NCBI GenBank assembly: GCA_016286075.1
Contig: JAEERZ010000147.1
Span: forward strand, 1 to 5,885
Direction: 5' to 3'
DNA: 5,885 bases
From: Selenomonadaceae bacterium
Lineage (GTDB): Bacteria; Bacillota; Negativicutes; Selenomonadales; Selenomonadaceae
Under the pieces are notes generated by a model. That model was not told the DNA's origin and ran no database searches. It was given only the letters and a program-made list of their open reading frames with translations. A program made the translations under genes and the position numbers. Of the stretch, positions 1 through 5,705 are shown piece after piece. How positions within the stretch are numbered: position 1 is the first letter of the stretch; each line of letters opens with the position of its first letter.

Positions 1-81
1 CTGGACAGGGTGTTCAAGAAGCAGGTGGGCATATCTCCGAACCAATTTGCAAACTCCGCAATTTTGTCCAATGCACGGTAA
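1..81 (+). CDS. AraC-family transcriptional regulator, C-terminal end only (partial)
   Basis: Frame 1 is open from the first base to a TAA at 79-81 and encodes 26 residues. They include FKKQVGISPNQF, the typical end of the second helix-turn-helix of AraC/XylS regulators (F-K-K-x-x-G-x-S-P-x-x-F/Y). The start and any ligand-binding domain lie outside the window. The protein would bind DNA through paired helix-turn-helix motifs. A cupin gene begins 49 bases downstream on the same strand, so the two may be co-transcribed, or the regulator may act on the cupin gene. The tail after the motif is only about 14 residues, which is normal for the family. Identification rests on one short motif in the right position next to a stop codon; the ligand is unknown. 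Confidence 0.75.
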   Translation: MDRVFKKQVGISPNQFANSAILSNAR

Positions 82-117
82 AATGTTTCTGTTATGATTG
101 CCTCATCAAAACGAATT

Positions 118-122
118 GGAGG
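118..122 (+). promoter_or_regulatory. Ribosome binding site that sets the cupin start
   Basis: GGAGG lies 8 bases before the ATG at 131. An earlier in-frame ATG at 98 would add 11 residues, but it would place this Shine-Dalgarno sequence inside the coding region and has no site of its own. The start at 131 is therefore preferred. Confidence 0.8.
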
Positions 123-130
123 TAATCATT

Positions 131-520
131 ATGGAAAACAAAGTATTCGAGGCATTTGACACGGGGCGGTTCGAGATCCCGGGAAAAACGACGGCGTTCA
201 AGGATATTCCCTGGTCGAAGCATCCCACGTTTGAGGGTGTGGAACTCAAGCATATTTTGACGGCCAAAGAGACTGGAGGGGCGTACAGCTTCCACCTTGT
301 GCGGATTGCGCCAAACAAGGCCATTCTCGACCACATCCATGACCCGCAGTTGGAAACCCACGAGGTAATCGCCGGAACCGGCGTCTGCGTCAACGACGGG
401 CATGAAATCAACTACGCGCCGGGGGTAATCTCCATCATGCCGTCCAAGGTGCACCATGAAGTCCGCGCGGGGAAAGACGGATTATACCTGTTCGCAAAAT
501 TCATGCCGGCATTGTGTTAA
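131..520 (+). CDS. Small single-domain cupin protein
   Basis: The 129-residue protein is almost entirely one cupin beta-barrel. Cupin motif 1 is seen at residues 68-82 as H68-x-H70-x4-E75-x6-G82, the canonical metal-binding pattern. Motif 2 is seen at 98-109 as G98-x5-P104 with H109 as the fourth likely metal ligand; the usual glycine after the proline is a lysine (K106). The complete ligand set (H68, H70, E75, H109) suggests a metal-binding and possibly enzymatic cupin, but the substrate cannot be read from sequence. There is no signal peptide or membrane segment, so it is probably cytoplasmic. The gene follows an AraC-family regulator by 49 bases. Such pairs are often a sugar- or small-molecule-responsive unit, which is inference here. 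The start was chosen from the GGAGG at 118-122. Confidence 0.85.
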   Translation: MENKVFEAFDTGRFEIPGKTTAFKDIPWSKHPTFEGVELKHILTAKETGGAYSFHLVRIAPNKAILDHIHDPQLETHEVIAGTGVCVNDGHEINYAPGVISIMPSKVHHEVRAGKDGLYLFAKFMPALC

Positions 521-567
521 GGAACGGCGGAACAAGTTCCTTTGCGTCAGGCGTCATGGGGCGAGGA

Positions 568-600
568 AAACCGAACCGCAGGAAGCCGGAGGTTCGGTTT
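568..600 (+). terminator. Hairpin after the cupin gene, possible terminator
   Basis: A perfect 10-bp stem pairs AAACCGAACC (568-577) with GGTTCGGTTT (591-600) around a 13-base loop. It starts 47 bases after the cupin stop. Only three T residues end the stem and no real T-tract follows, so termination may be weak. The A-run at 567-570 would give a T-run on the other strand, but no gene reads that way here. Confidence 0.5.
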
Positions 601-611
601 CAGGTTCCCGC

Positions 612-640
612 TTGTATCTTTTGCGATGAAGGGGTAAAAT
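612..640 (+). promoter_or_regulatory. Possible thiC promoter
   Basis: TAAAAT (635-640) is a good -10. TTGTAT (612-617) sits 17 bases upstream as a weak -35, with three of six consensus positions. Transcription would start near 647, shortly before the riboswitch aptamer, which is where a promoter is needed if the hairpin at 568-600 ends the previous transcript. Confidence 0.4.
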
Positions 641-671
641 AGGGGCGCGAAAAATTTCTGCAAAACAGAAT

Positions 672-757
672 AGAGTACGGGAGCTCGCGGACGGGCTGAG
701 AGGAAACTGTGCGTTTCGACCGACGACCTGATTTGGATAATGCCAACGTAGGGAAAG
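672..757 (+). ncRNA. TPP (THI-box) riboswitch aptamer upstream of thiC
   Basis: The conserved THI-box blocks are present in order: CTGAGAG at 696-702, ACCTGAT at 726-732, then TTGGATAATGCCAACGTAGGGAA at its standard spacing (733-755). TTGG (733-736) pairs with CCAA (743-746). An optional hairpin, GAAAC (703-707) with GTTTC (713-717), fills the variable arm between the two halves. The RNA binds thiamine pyrophosphate and turns down the gene below. Its position directly before a terminator hairpin and thiC fits feedback control of thiamine synthesis. The 5' border is approximate, because the closing helix P1 is not obvious. Confidence 0.93.
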
Positions 758-759
758 AA

Positions 760-809
760 AACGACTGCAGGACGTCTTGACGTGAGCGTTCCGGCAGTCG
801 TTATTTTTT
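760..809 (+). terminator. Riboswitch expression-platform terminator
   Basis: AACGACTGC (760-768) pairs perfectly with GCAGTCGTT (794-802), and TATTTTTT follows directly. A nested 4-bp stem, ACGT (772-775) with ACGT (780-783), lies inside the loop. The structure starts right after the aptamer and ends just before the thiC ribosome binding site, so TPP binding probably leads to premature termination rather than only hiding the start. A competing anti-terminator pairing was not clearly identified. Confidence 0.8.
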
Positions 810-816
810 GGAGGGG
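810..816 (+). promoter_or_regulatory. thiC ribosome binding site
   Basis: GGAGGGG lies 8 bases before the ATG at 825 and abuts the T-run of the riboswitch terminator. Only transcripts that read through the terminator carry it. Confidence 0.8.
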
Positions 817-824
817 AACGGAAG

Positions 825-2138
825 ATGGGCAGAACTTATACAACGCAGATGGACGCGGCACGGAAGGGAATCCTGACGCCGGAGATGGAGCGCGTGGCGA
901 AGAAGGAGCGCATGACGCCGGAGACGGTCATGCGTCTTGTGGCCGAGGGGAAAGTTGCAATCTGCGCGAATCGGAATCATGCAAGCCTTGATCCGGAGGG
1001 CGTCGGCAGCATGCTGCGGACGAAAATCAATGTAAATTTAGGCGTCTCGCGGGATTGCGCAGATTACGACATGGAAATGGAGAAGGTCATGCGCGCGGTG
1101 GAACTCGGCGCCGAAGCGATCATGGACCTTTCGAGCCACGGGGACACGCGCCCTTTTCGGCAAAAGTTGGTGCGGGAATGCCCGGCCATGATTGGAACGG
1201 TGCCCGTGTATGACAGCGTGATTCACTGCCAAAAGGATTTGGCGGAGCTTACGGCGCAGGATTTTTTGGATGTGATTCGGCTTCACGCGGAGGACGGGGT
1301 GGATTTTGTGACGATCCACTGCGGAATTACGCGGGAAACAATCCGAAAAATCAAGGCGCATGGGCGAAAGATGAATATCGTCAGCCGGGGCGGCAGCCTC
1401 GTTTTTGCGTGGATGAGCATGACGGGCAATGAGAATCCCTTTTACGAGCATTTTGACGAAATCCTCGATATTTGCGAGGAATACGATGTGACCGTTTCTC
1501 TCGGCGACGCCTGCCGCCCCGGTTGTCTGGCGGACGCTACGGACGCCTGCCAGATTGACGAACTGATTCGCCTCGGGGAACTAACGAAACGGGCCTGGGC
1601 ACATAACGTGCAGGTCATGGTGGAAGGCCCCGGCCATGTGCCGCTGAACCAGATCGCAGCGAACATGGAACTGCAAAAGACGCTTTGCATGGGCGTCCCC
1701 TTTTATGTGCTGGGGCCGCTGGTGACGGATATTGCTCCGGGATACGACCACATAACTTCGGCTATCGGCGGCGCCGTAGCTGCTATGCATGGCGCGGCGT
1801 TCCTCTGCTATGTGACGCCGGCGGAGCATTTGGCCCTGCCGAATGTGGACGACGTCCGACAGGGAATCATCGCCGCGAAGATTGCCGCTCACGCCGCCGA
1901 TATTGCAAAGGGAGTTCCCGGCGCACGGGAAATAGACGACCGCATGGCGGAGGCTCGGCGCAAGCTGGACTGGGATGAACAGTTCGCCTGTGCTCTCGAC
2001 CCAGAGACGGCGAGAGCAATCCGCGAAAGCCGTATGCCGGAGGATGACCACGGCGACACCTGCAGCATGTGCGGAAAATTCTGCGCCGTGCGCAGTATGA
2101 ATAAGGCGCTGGACGGCGAATATATCGATATTTTGTGA
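825..2138 (+). CDS. thiC: Phosphomethylpyrimidine synthase ThiC (radical SAM)
   Basis: ThiC converts 5-aminoimidazole ribotide to hydroxymethylpyrimidine phosphate, with formate and CO released, using S-adenosylmethionine and a [4Fe-4S] cluster. It makes the pyrimidine half of thiamine in the cytoplasm. The 437-residue protein matches the short ThiC form, without the N-terminal extension of the roughly 600-residue enzymes. Family signatures seen: FVTIHCGI (161-168), SRGGS (187-191), EGPGHVP (267-273, H271 a likely metal ligand), GPLVTDIAPGYDHITSAIGG (297-316) and TPAEHLALP (331-339, H335). The cluster cysteines are C413, C416 and C420 in CSMCGKFCAVR. Their spacing is CX2CX3C, one residue shorter than the CX2CX4C usually quoted for the long enzymes. 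The gene stands alone behind a TPP riboswitch, with no other thi gene in view, and ends at a shared hairpin terminator. Identification is near certain. Confidence 0.98.
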   Translation: MGRTYTTQMDAARKGILTPEMERVAKKERMTPETVMRLVAEGKVAICANRNHASLDPEGVGSMLRTKINVNLGVSRDCADYDMEMEKVMRAVELGAEAIMDLSSHGDTRPFRQKLVRECPAMIGTVPVYDSVIHCQKDLAELTAQDFLDVIRLHAEDGVDFVTIHCGITRETIRKIKAHGRKMNIVSRGGSLVFAWMSMTGNENPFYEHFDEILDICEEYDVTVSLGDACRPGCLADATDACQIDELIRLGELTKRAWAHNVQVMVEGPGHVPLNQIAANMELQKTLCMGVPFYVLGPLVTDIAPGYDHITSAIGGAVAAMHGAAFLCYVTPAEHLALPNVDDVRQGIIAAKIAAHAADIAKGVPGAREIDDRMAEARRKLDWDEQFACALDPETARAIRESRMPEDDHGDTCSMCGKFCAVRSMNKALDGEYIDIL

Positions 2139-2161
2139 TTGACGGCGCATTAAAAAGCCAA

Positions 2162-2218
2162 AATAGAAACAGAGACCTCCTTTGGCCGATACAGGCGAAG
2201 GAGGTCTCTGTTTCTATT
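2162..2218. terminator. Shared bidirectional terminator between thiC and the CYTH gene
   Basis: A 21-bp perfect stem (2162-2182 with 2198-2218) closes a 15-base loop. It lies 23 bases past the thiC stop. The 3' arm overlaps the stop codon and adjacent bases of the minus-strand CYTH gene, whose stop is at 2214-2216. On the minus strand the stem is followed by TTTGGCTTTTTA, a usable T-rich tail. On the plus strand the tail is CGTTTTCC, which is poorer. It should end both converging transcripts, most strongly the leftward one. Confidence 0.85.
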
Positions 2219-3134
2219 CGTTTTCCTCCCGCAGAAGTTTCAGCAGATTCTTTCCGGCGGTTTCTTTGGGAAGCCCGCCGTAGGATTGATAAAATTCGTG
2301 CATTTTTGCGAATGGGAGTTTTTCGAAAAGGGCTTTGCCGCGCAGCGAAAGTGCAAGACCGAGATATTTGTAGAAGAAGCCGACCCAATAGGCTTCGCCG
2401 TTGGAATATTTCCCGTCCGTCGGCTTTTCCATCAATAGTTCCTCGTCTTCGATGAGATCGAGGGAATAGGAGGGGGAGGCGATTTGATAATAGGCATAGT
2501 CGTCATCCTTTCCGCTGGTGGCCAAATCCGAGGTCATATAACGCTCCGCGTAGCCCTCGAGATCGTAGCCGAGACGGTTGGCAATAGCGAAAATTTTTCC
2601 CTGCTTGTTGCAGCGTTCGAAAGGGATGGACAGTTCCGAAGGGGTCATGTCTGATTCCTCCAAAATTTTTTGCACCTGTTCCATGCCGTCTGCTTTTGCA
2701 AAGGTGCCGTAAGAAAAGCGGGCGTCCTCTGTGACTTCTCGTCCGAACCATTCGGGCGGTGAAAATATGGCGGCCTCCTCCGCAGAGGGAAATTCTACTT
2801 CGACATAGGCAAAATTCGATAAATGACCGTCGTGGACGTGAAGCTCCGCGATATGCCCGTCTGGAAGCGGGAGGCGGTAACGCCGCTTTACGATCAATCG
2901 CGTTCCCGGTTCCAACCGTTTGGAAAGGTTTTCAAATTCCCTTCGGGAGATGGATGTTTCCCACTCTTCCCGGACGAGTCCGGAGCCGCGTTTTACGGTC
3001 AAGAGGTATTGCGTATCTCCGATGGCCCGGATGCGAATCTCCGGATCGAGCGCCACATAGCCCTGCCGAATGTTTTCAAAGACGGCGGGCAGAGGGGGGA
3101 TGTCCTTTACCAAAAATTGACGTTCGATTTCCAT
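2214..3134 (-). CDS. CYTH-domain protein with extra C-terminal domain
   Basis: Residues 1-148 form a CYTH (triphosphate tunnel metalloenzyme) domain, a family acting on triphosphates such as tripolyphosphate, ATP or thiamine triphosphate. Visible signatures are EIERQFLV (2-9), RIR (34-36), TVKRG (46-50), EEWE (56-59), KRRY (83-86), VEVEF (111-115) and TEDARFSYGTFA (135-146). The usual ExExK opening reads E-I-E-R-Q, so the lysine is glutamine, and the later E-x-D is E97-x-H99. Activity is therefore uncertain. Residues about 162-306 are a separate domain with YAERYMTSDLA (195-205) and YSNGEAYWVGFFYKYLGL (243-260). I recall similar sequences as small hypothetical proteins in toxin-antitoxin-like loci; that is memory, not a search. 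AAAGGAG (3141-3147) precedes the ATG by 6 bases. The gene starts 18 bases after the kinase stop, as third gene of the operon. No signal peptide or membrane segment. Confidence 0.85.
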   Translation of the reverse strand: MEIERQFLVKDIPPLPAVFENIRQGYVALDPEIRIRAIGDTQYLLTVKRGSGLVREEWETSISRREFENLSKRLEPGTRLIVKRRYRLPLPDGHIAELHVHDGHLSNFAYVEVEFPSAEEAAIFSPPEWFGREVTEDARFSYGTFAKADGMEQVQKILEESDMTPSELSIPFERCNKQGKIFAIANRLGYDLEGYAERYMTSDLATSGKDDDYAYYQIASPSYSLDLIEDEELLMEKPTDGKYSNGEAYWVGFFYKYLGLALSLRGKALFEKLPFAKMHEFYQSYGGLPKETAGKNLLKLLREENE

Positions 3135-3152
3135 GATAGGCTCCTTTCAGAA

Positions 3153-4787
3153 TCAAGCCGGGGGCAGTTGACCGCCTGCCGTATGACCGCGAAAAGCGAA
3201 GATGGCGCCTTCTCCTTCGGCGTTGTTTGCTTCTAATATAACGTCGTGGCGGCGGGCGATTTCCTGCGCGATGGCGAGGCCGAGTCCGGTACCTCCTGCC
3301 CGGTTCGTGCGGAAACGGTCGAAAATGTGCGGCAAGAGGTCGGCGGCGATGCCGGGGCCGTGGTCTTTTACGGAAATGTTCCACCGGTCGTCGGACGTTT
3401 CGACGTCGATTTCGACTGCTGCATTCTTCGGTGAGAATTTCACGGCGTTGTCGAGCACGGCGAGGAACATTTGGCGAAGCCGGCCGTAATCTCCGCGGAT
3501 AGGAATCGGAGGCGCTTCCGGAAGCCGAAGCTCCACTGATTTCGGTGCGGCGAGGCGACGGGCTGAGCGCACGGCGTCGCGAAGCGCGTCGGAAAGATCG
3601 ACGTCGGTTTTTTCGATGGAAAAGTCGGGATTCTCCAATCGTGCAAGGTCAAAAATATCGCTGACAAGGCGGGAGAGGTGTACGGCGCTGGTTTCCATTT
3701 GAGAGAGATATTCGCGCCGTTTTTCTTCGTCTGAGACAAGTCCCGACGAGAGCGCGTCGAGAGAACCCCGCAGTACGGTCAGCGGCGTTCGGAGTTCATG
3801 AGAAATGCTGGCGAAGAAATCGCGCCGCATAGCGTCCAGCTTCGAGCGTTCCTCGGCAGCGTCTTCCAGTCGCTGGGCGAGAACGTCAAGGCTTTGGGCA
3901 AGAGAGCCGATCTCGTCGTCCTGACGGATGCCGCTGCGGGTCTCGTAGTGACCGTCGGCTAAAGCTGCCGCCGTTTTCTCCATCATGGAAAGCGGACGGA
4001 TGAATCGGCGCGCCAACAAAAACGACAGAATGGCCGCCAGCAGGAATGCGAGAATGAGGGAAACCGCGAGGATCTGGAATCCGGCTGTCTCGCTGGCGTG
4101 GATGTCCGACAGGCGGCGGTGCATTAAAAGCGCGCCCGTCACGTTGCCATTGGCGTCGCGGATTGGAGCGCCCGCAGTTACGGAAGGGACGTCCAGCATT
4201 GCGTTGAAGCTTTCTCCGGCGACGTTTTTTCCCGTGAATATTTCCTCCAAGAGCGTTTCGGCGGCAGGGGGAAGCTCCGTGTAGTCCGTTCCCGTTTCCG
4301 TGCCGCTCAAAGTGATTGTGCGTTCGGCGCGGTCCACGATCCAGACATCGCTCCCGGTGAAGGCGTTCAACTGCCTGAGCAGCGAGGCGAGACCGAGATT
4401 GTTGTCGCTTTCCTCTGAAGGAGAGGGAGTTTCGGAGACACGGCGGCGGCAATAGGTGTGTGCTCCCATTTCACCGTGCTTTTTTGCGCTGCTTTGCACC
4501 TGTGCGGTTGGAGTGTTCGCCCCCATGCGGCGCATCCTGACTTGGCGGTCGCCGTGCGGACCGTGGGAGACGGTACTGGAAGGAGCCGTTTCTTCGGGAG
4601 GCGTACTCATGGTGCCGATTTGGTCCTTGCCCGACAAGGACGCAGCAATGGCCTCCGCGTGCGTTTTCAAGTCGTTGGTGTGCAGATTCAAAGTATAGCG
4701 GCGGAACAGGAATCCAAAAACGCCGCCGATGACCAGCGCGAAAACCAGCAGCGTCACGGAAAAATAAAGCAGAAGACGGCGGGTCAT
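3153..4787 (-). CDS. Membrane sensor histidine kinase
   Basis: The 544-residue protein has a transmembrane helix at about 5-27, an extracytoplasmic region (about 31-236), a second helix at about 238-259, a HAMP linker (about 260-313) and a kinase core. The phospho-acceptor is H330 in SISHELRTPL. The ATP-binding lid shows the N box (DNAVKF, 446-451), G1 (DHGPGI, 475-480), the F box (FDRF, 489-492) and G2 (GTGLGLAI, 499-506), so it should be an active kinase. The outer region ends in a stretch (about 146-229) with GAPIRDANGNVTGALLMHR, typical of Cache/PAS-like sensor folds. Between the first helix and that fold lies a disordered-looking insert (about 58-130) containing H75, H78, M85, M88, H104, M107, H110 and C113. 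Its ATG overlaps the regulator's TGA (ATGA, 4784-4787), and GGAGG at 4795-4799 lies inside the regulator gene, so translation is coupled. The partner is the regulator upstream; the signal is unknown. Confidence 0.95.
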   Translation of the reverse strand: MTRRLLLYFSVTLLVFALVIGGVFGFLFRRYTLNLHTNDLKTHAEAIAASLSGKDQIGTMSTPPEETAPSSTVSHGPHGDRQVRMRRMGANTPTAQVQSSAKKHGEMGAHTYCRRRVSETPSPSEESDNNLGLASLLRQLNAFTGSDVWIVDRAERTITLSGTETGTDYTELPPAAETLLEEIFTGKNVAGESFNAMLDVPSVTAGAPIRDANGNVTGALLMHRRLSDIHASETAGFQILAVSLILAFLLAAILSFLLARRFIRPLSMMEKTAAALADGHYETRSGIRQDDEIGSLAQSLDVLAQRLEDAAEERSKLDAMRRDFFASISHELRTPLTVLRGSLDALSSGLVSDEEKRREYLSQMETSAVHLSRLVSDIFDLARLENPDFSIEKTDVDLSDALRDAVRSARRLAAPKSVELRLPEAPPIPIRGDYGRLRQMFLAVLDNAVKFSPKNAAVEIDVETSDDRWNISVKDHGPGIAADLLPHIFDRFRTNRAGGTGLGLAIAQEIARRHDVILEANNAEGEGAIFAFRGHTAGGQLPPA

Positions 4788-5470
4788 GGCGTCACCTCCA
4801 GCGCGTAGCCGACGCCCCAGACCGTCTTGATATCCCAGTCCTCATGGGGGATTTTCGCGAGCTTTGCACGAAGCCGCTTGATGTGCGTGTCCACCGTCCG
4901 CGTATCGCCTTCGTAATCCCAGCCCCAAAGACGGTCCAAAAGATGGTCGCGGGAAAAAGCGCGTCCTTTGTTTTCCGTAAACAGGCATAAAAGATCGAAT
5001 TCTTTTCGTGTCAATGATACGGCTTCGCCGTTGACCGTAGCGCGAATCTCGTCGGGATACAACGTCAGGCTGCCGCAGGACAATGAGCGCTGCGCGGGGT
5101 CTGCCGTTCGTTCCAGACGGCGAAGTACGGCGCGAACCCGAGCCATTACCTCGGCGCCGGAGAACGGTTTCACGATATAATCGTCGGCGCCGATATCGAG
5201 TCCCATGATGCGGTCATAGTCTTCGCCGCGGGCCGTAATCATCAGGATCGGTATATTGGATTCGGCACGAATTGCGCGGCACACGGAAAAACCGTCCATT
5301 TTCGGCATCATCACGTCGAGCAGTATCACATCGAAACGCTGCTCGTGAAAGAGCCGCAGCGCTTCTTCGCCGTCCCGCGCCGCCGTTACCGAAAATCCGG
5401 CGGGCGTCGCGAAGGTTTTCAGGATATCGACGATTGCCGTATTGTCGTCGGCAATCAGCATCGGGATCAT
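4784..5470 (-). CDS. OmpR/PhoB-family response regulator
   Basis: The 228-residue protein has a receiver domain (about 2-117) with the acidic pair D8-D9, phospho-acceptor D52 (LLDVMMPKMDG), T79 and K101 (KPF), all intact. A winged-helix DNA-binding domain follows (about 130-226) with LTRKEFDLLCLF and RTVDTHIKRLRAKL, typical of the OmpR class. Phosphorylation by the neighbouring kinase should promote dimer binding to direct-repeat DNA. Such a repeat pair lies upstream at 5520-5541, suggesting autoregulation. GGGAGGAG (5476-5483 on the complementary strand) ends 5 bases before the ATG at 5470; a second ATG three codons in is less likely. The gene is first in the operon and overlaps the kinase by 4 bases. 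The exact regulon is not readable from sequence; the PhoB-like look of the repeats is only a hint. Confidence 0.96.
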   Translation of the reverse strand: MIPMLIADDNTAIVDILKTFATPAGFSVTAARDGEEALRLFHEQRFDVILLDVMMPKMDGFSVCRAIRAESNIPILMITARGEDYDRIMGLDIGADDYIVKPFSGAEVMARVRAVLRRLERTADPAQRSLSCGSLTLYPDEIRATVNGEAVSLTRKEFDLLCLFTENKGRAFSRDHLLDRLWGWDYEGDTRTVDTHIKRLRAKLAKIPHEDWDIKTVWGVGYALEVTP

Positions 5471-5508
5471 TGAAACTCCTCCCTCATCTTTGTTTTGTCG
5501 GTTCCTTT

Positions 5509-5514
5509 ATGATA
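5509..5514 (-). promoter_or_regulatory. Possible -10 element for the two-component operon
   Basis: On the minus strand GCGTATCAT gives a TATCAT hexamer, five of six consensus bases, 38 bases before the regulator ATG. No -35 with proper spacing is seen; the direct repeats occupy that place, as at activator-dependent promoters. A TATAAT at 5582-5577 on the same strand is an alternative -10, also without a clear -35. Confidence 0.45.
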
Positions 5515-5519
5515 CGCGA

Positions 5520-5541
5520 GAAATGTGGCAAAAATGTGACA
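5520..5541 (-). promoter_or_regulatory. Tandem 11-bp direct repeat, likely OmpR/PhoB-type operator
   Basis: Read on the minus strand, TGTCACATTTT (5541-5531) is followed directly by TGCCACATTTC (5530-5520). Nine of 11 bases are identical. Adjacent direct repeats with an 11-bp period are the known binding format of PhoB/OmpR-class regulators, and TGTCA resembles the E. coli Pho-box half site. The pair ends 5 bases before the TATCAT -10 of the operon encoding such a regulator, so autoregulation is the simplest reading. Confidence 0.55.
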
Positions 5542-5583
5542 TGCTTTCGGAGAGAATTACTTGGTGTTTCAAAAATATTATAC

Positions 5584-5612
5584 TTCAAATTCACAAAAAC
5601 AATCCATATTAT
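5584..5612 (+). promoter_or_regulatory. Possible upstream rRNA promoter (P1)
   Basis: TTCAAA (5584-5589), 17 bases, then TATTAT (5607-5612) lie 82 bases above the main rRNA promoter. Tandem promoters are common for rRNA operons, but the region is AT-rich and chance matches are easy. Confidence 0.3.
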
Positions 5613-5669
5613 ATTAGACAAAGTTTGAAATATGCTTCGGGGGCTTTTAAAATTTTCTCGAAAAAATGG

Positions 5670-5699
5670 TTGACAAACCCCTAAAGGAAGATGTAATAT
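5670..5699 (+). promoter_or_regulatory. rRNA operon promoter
   Basis: TTGACA (5670-5675) is a perfect -35, and TAATAT (5694-5699) is a good -10 with an 18-base spacer. The bases just upstream (5647-5667) contain TTTTAAAATTTT and an A-run and could act as an UP element. Transcription would begin near 5706, about 167 bases before the 16S gene, a normal rRNA leader length. Confidence 0.85.
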
Positions 5700-5705
5700 A
5701 AACAA

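Noticed and set aside
98..130. Earlier in-frame ATG for the cupin gene, adding 11 residues
   Set aside because: No ribosome binding site precedes it, and the strong GGAGG at 118-122 would fall within the coding region. The ATG at 131 is well placed.
521..540. Short inverted repeat GGAAC/GTTCC right after the cupin stop as a terminator
   Set aside because: Only 5 bp, with competing pairings and just three T residues after it. The 10-bp hairpin at 568-600 is the better candidate.
547..861. Open frame on the minus strand across the thiC leader
   Set aside because: It runs antisense through the hairpin, riboswitch and terminator, has no ribosome binding site and no recognisable protein features.
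2135..2455. Open frame on the plus strand after thiC
   Set aside because: It crosses the 21-bp terminator hairpin and then lies antisense to the CYTH gene. The composition is arginine-rich, as expected of a shadow frame.
5541..5642. Loose similarity between ATGCTTTCGGAGAG (5541-5554) and ATGCTTCGGGGGC (about 5632-5644) as a repeat
   Set aside because: It needs a gap and mismatches over only about 13 bases, within chance expectation.
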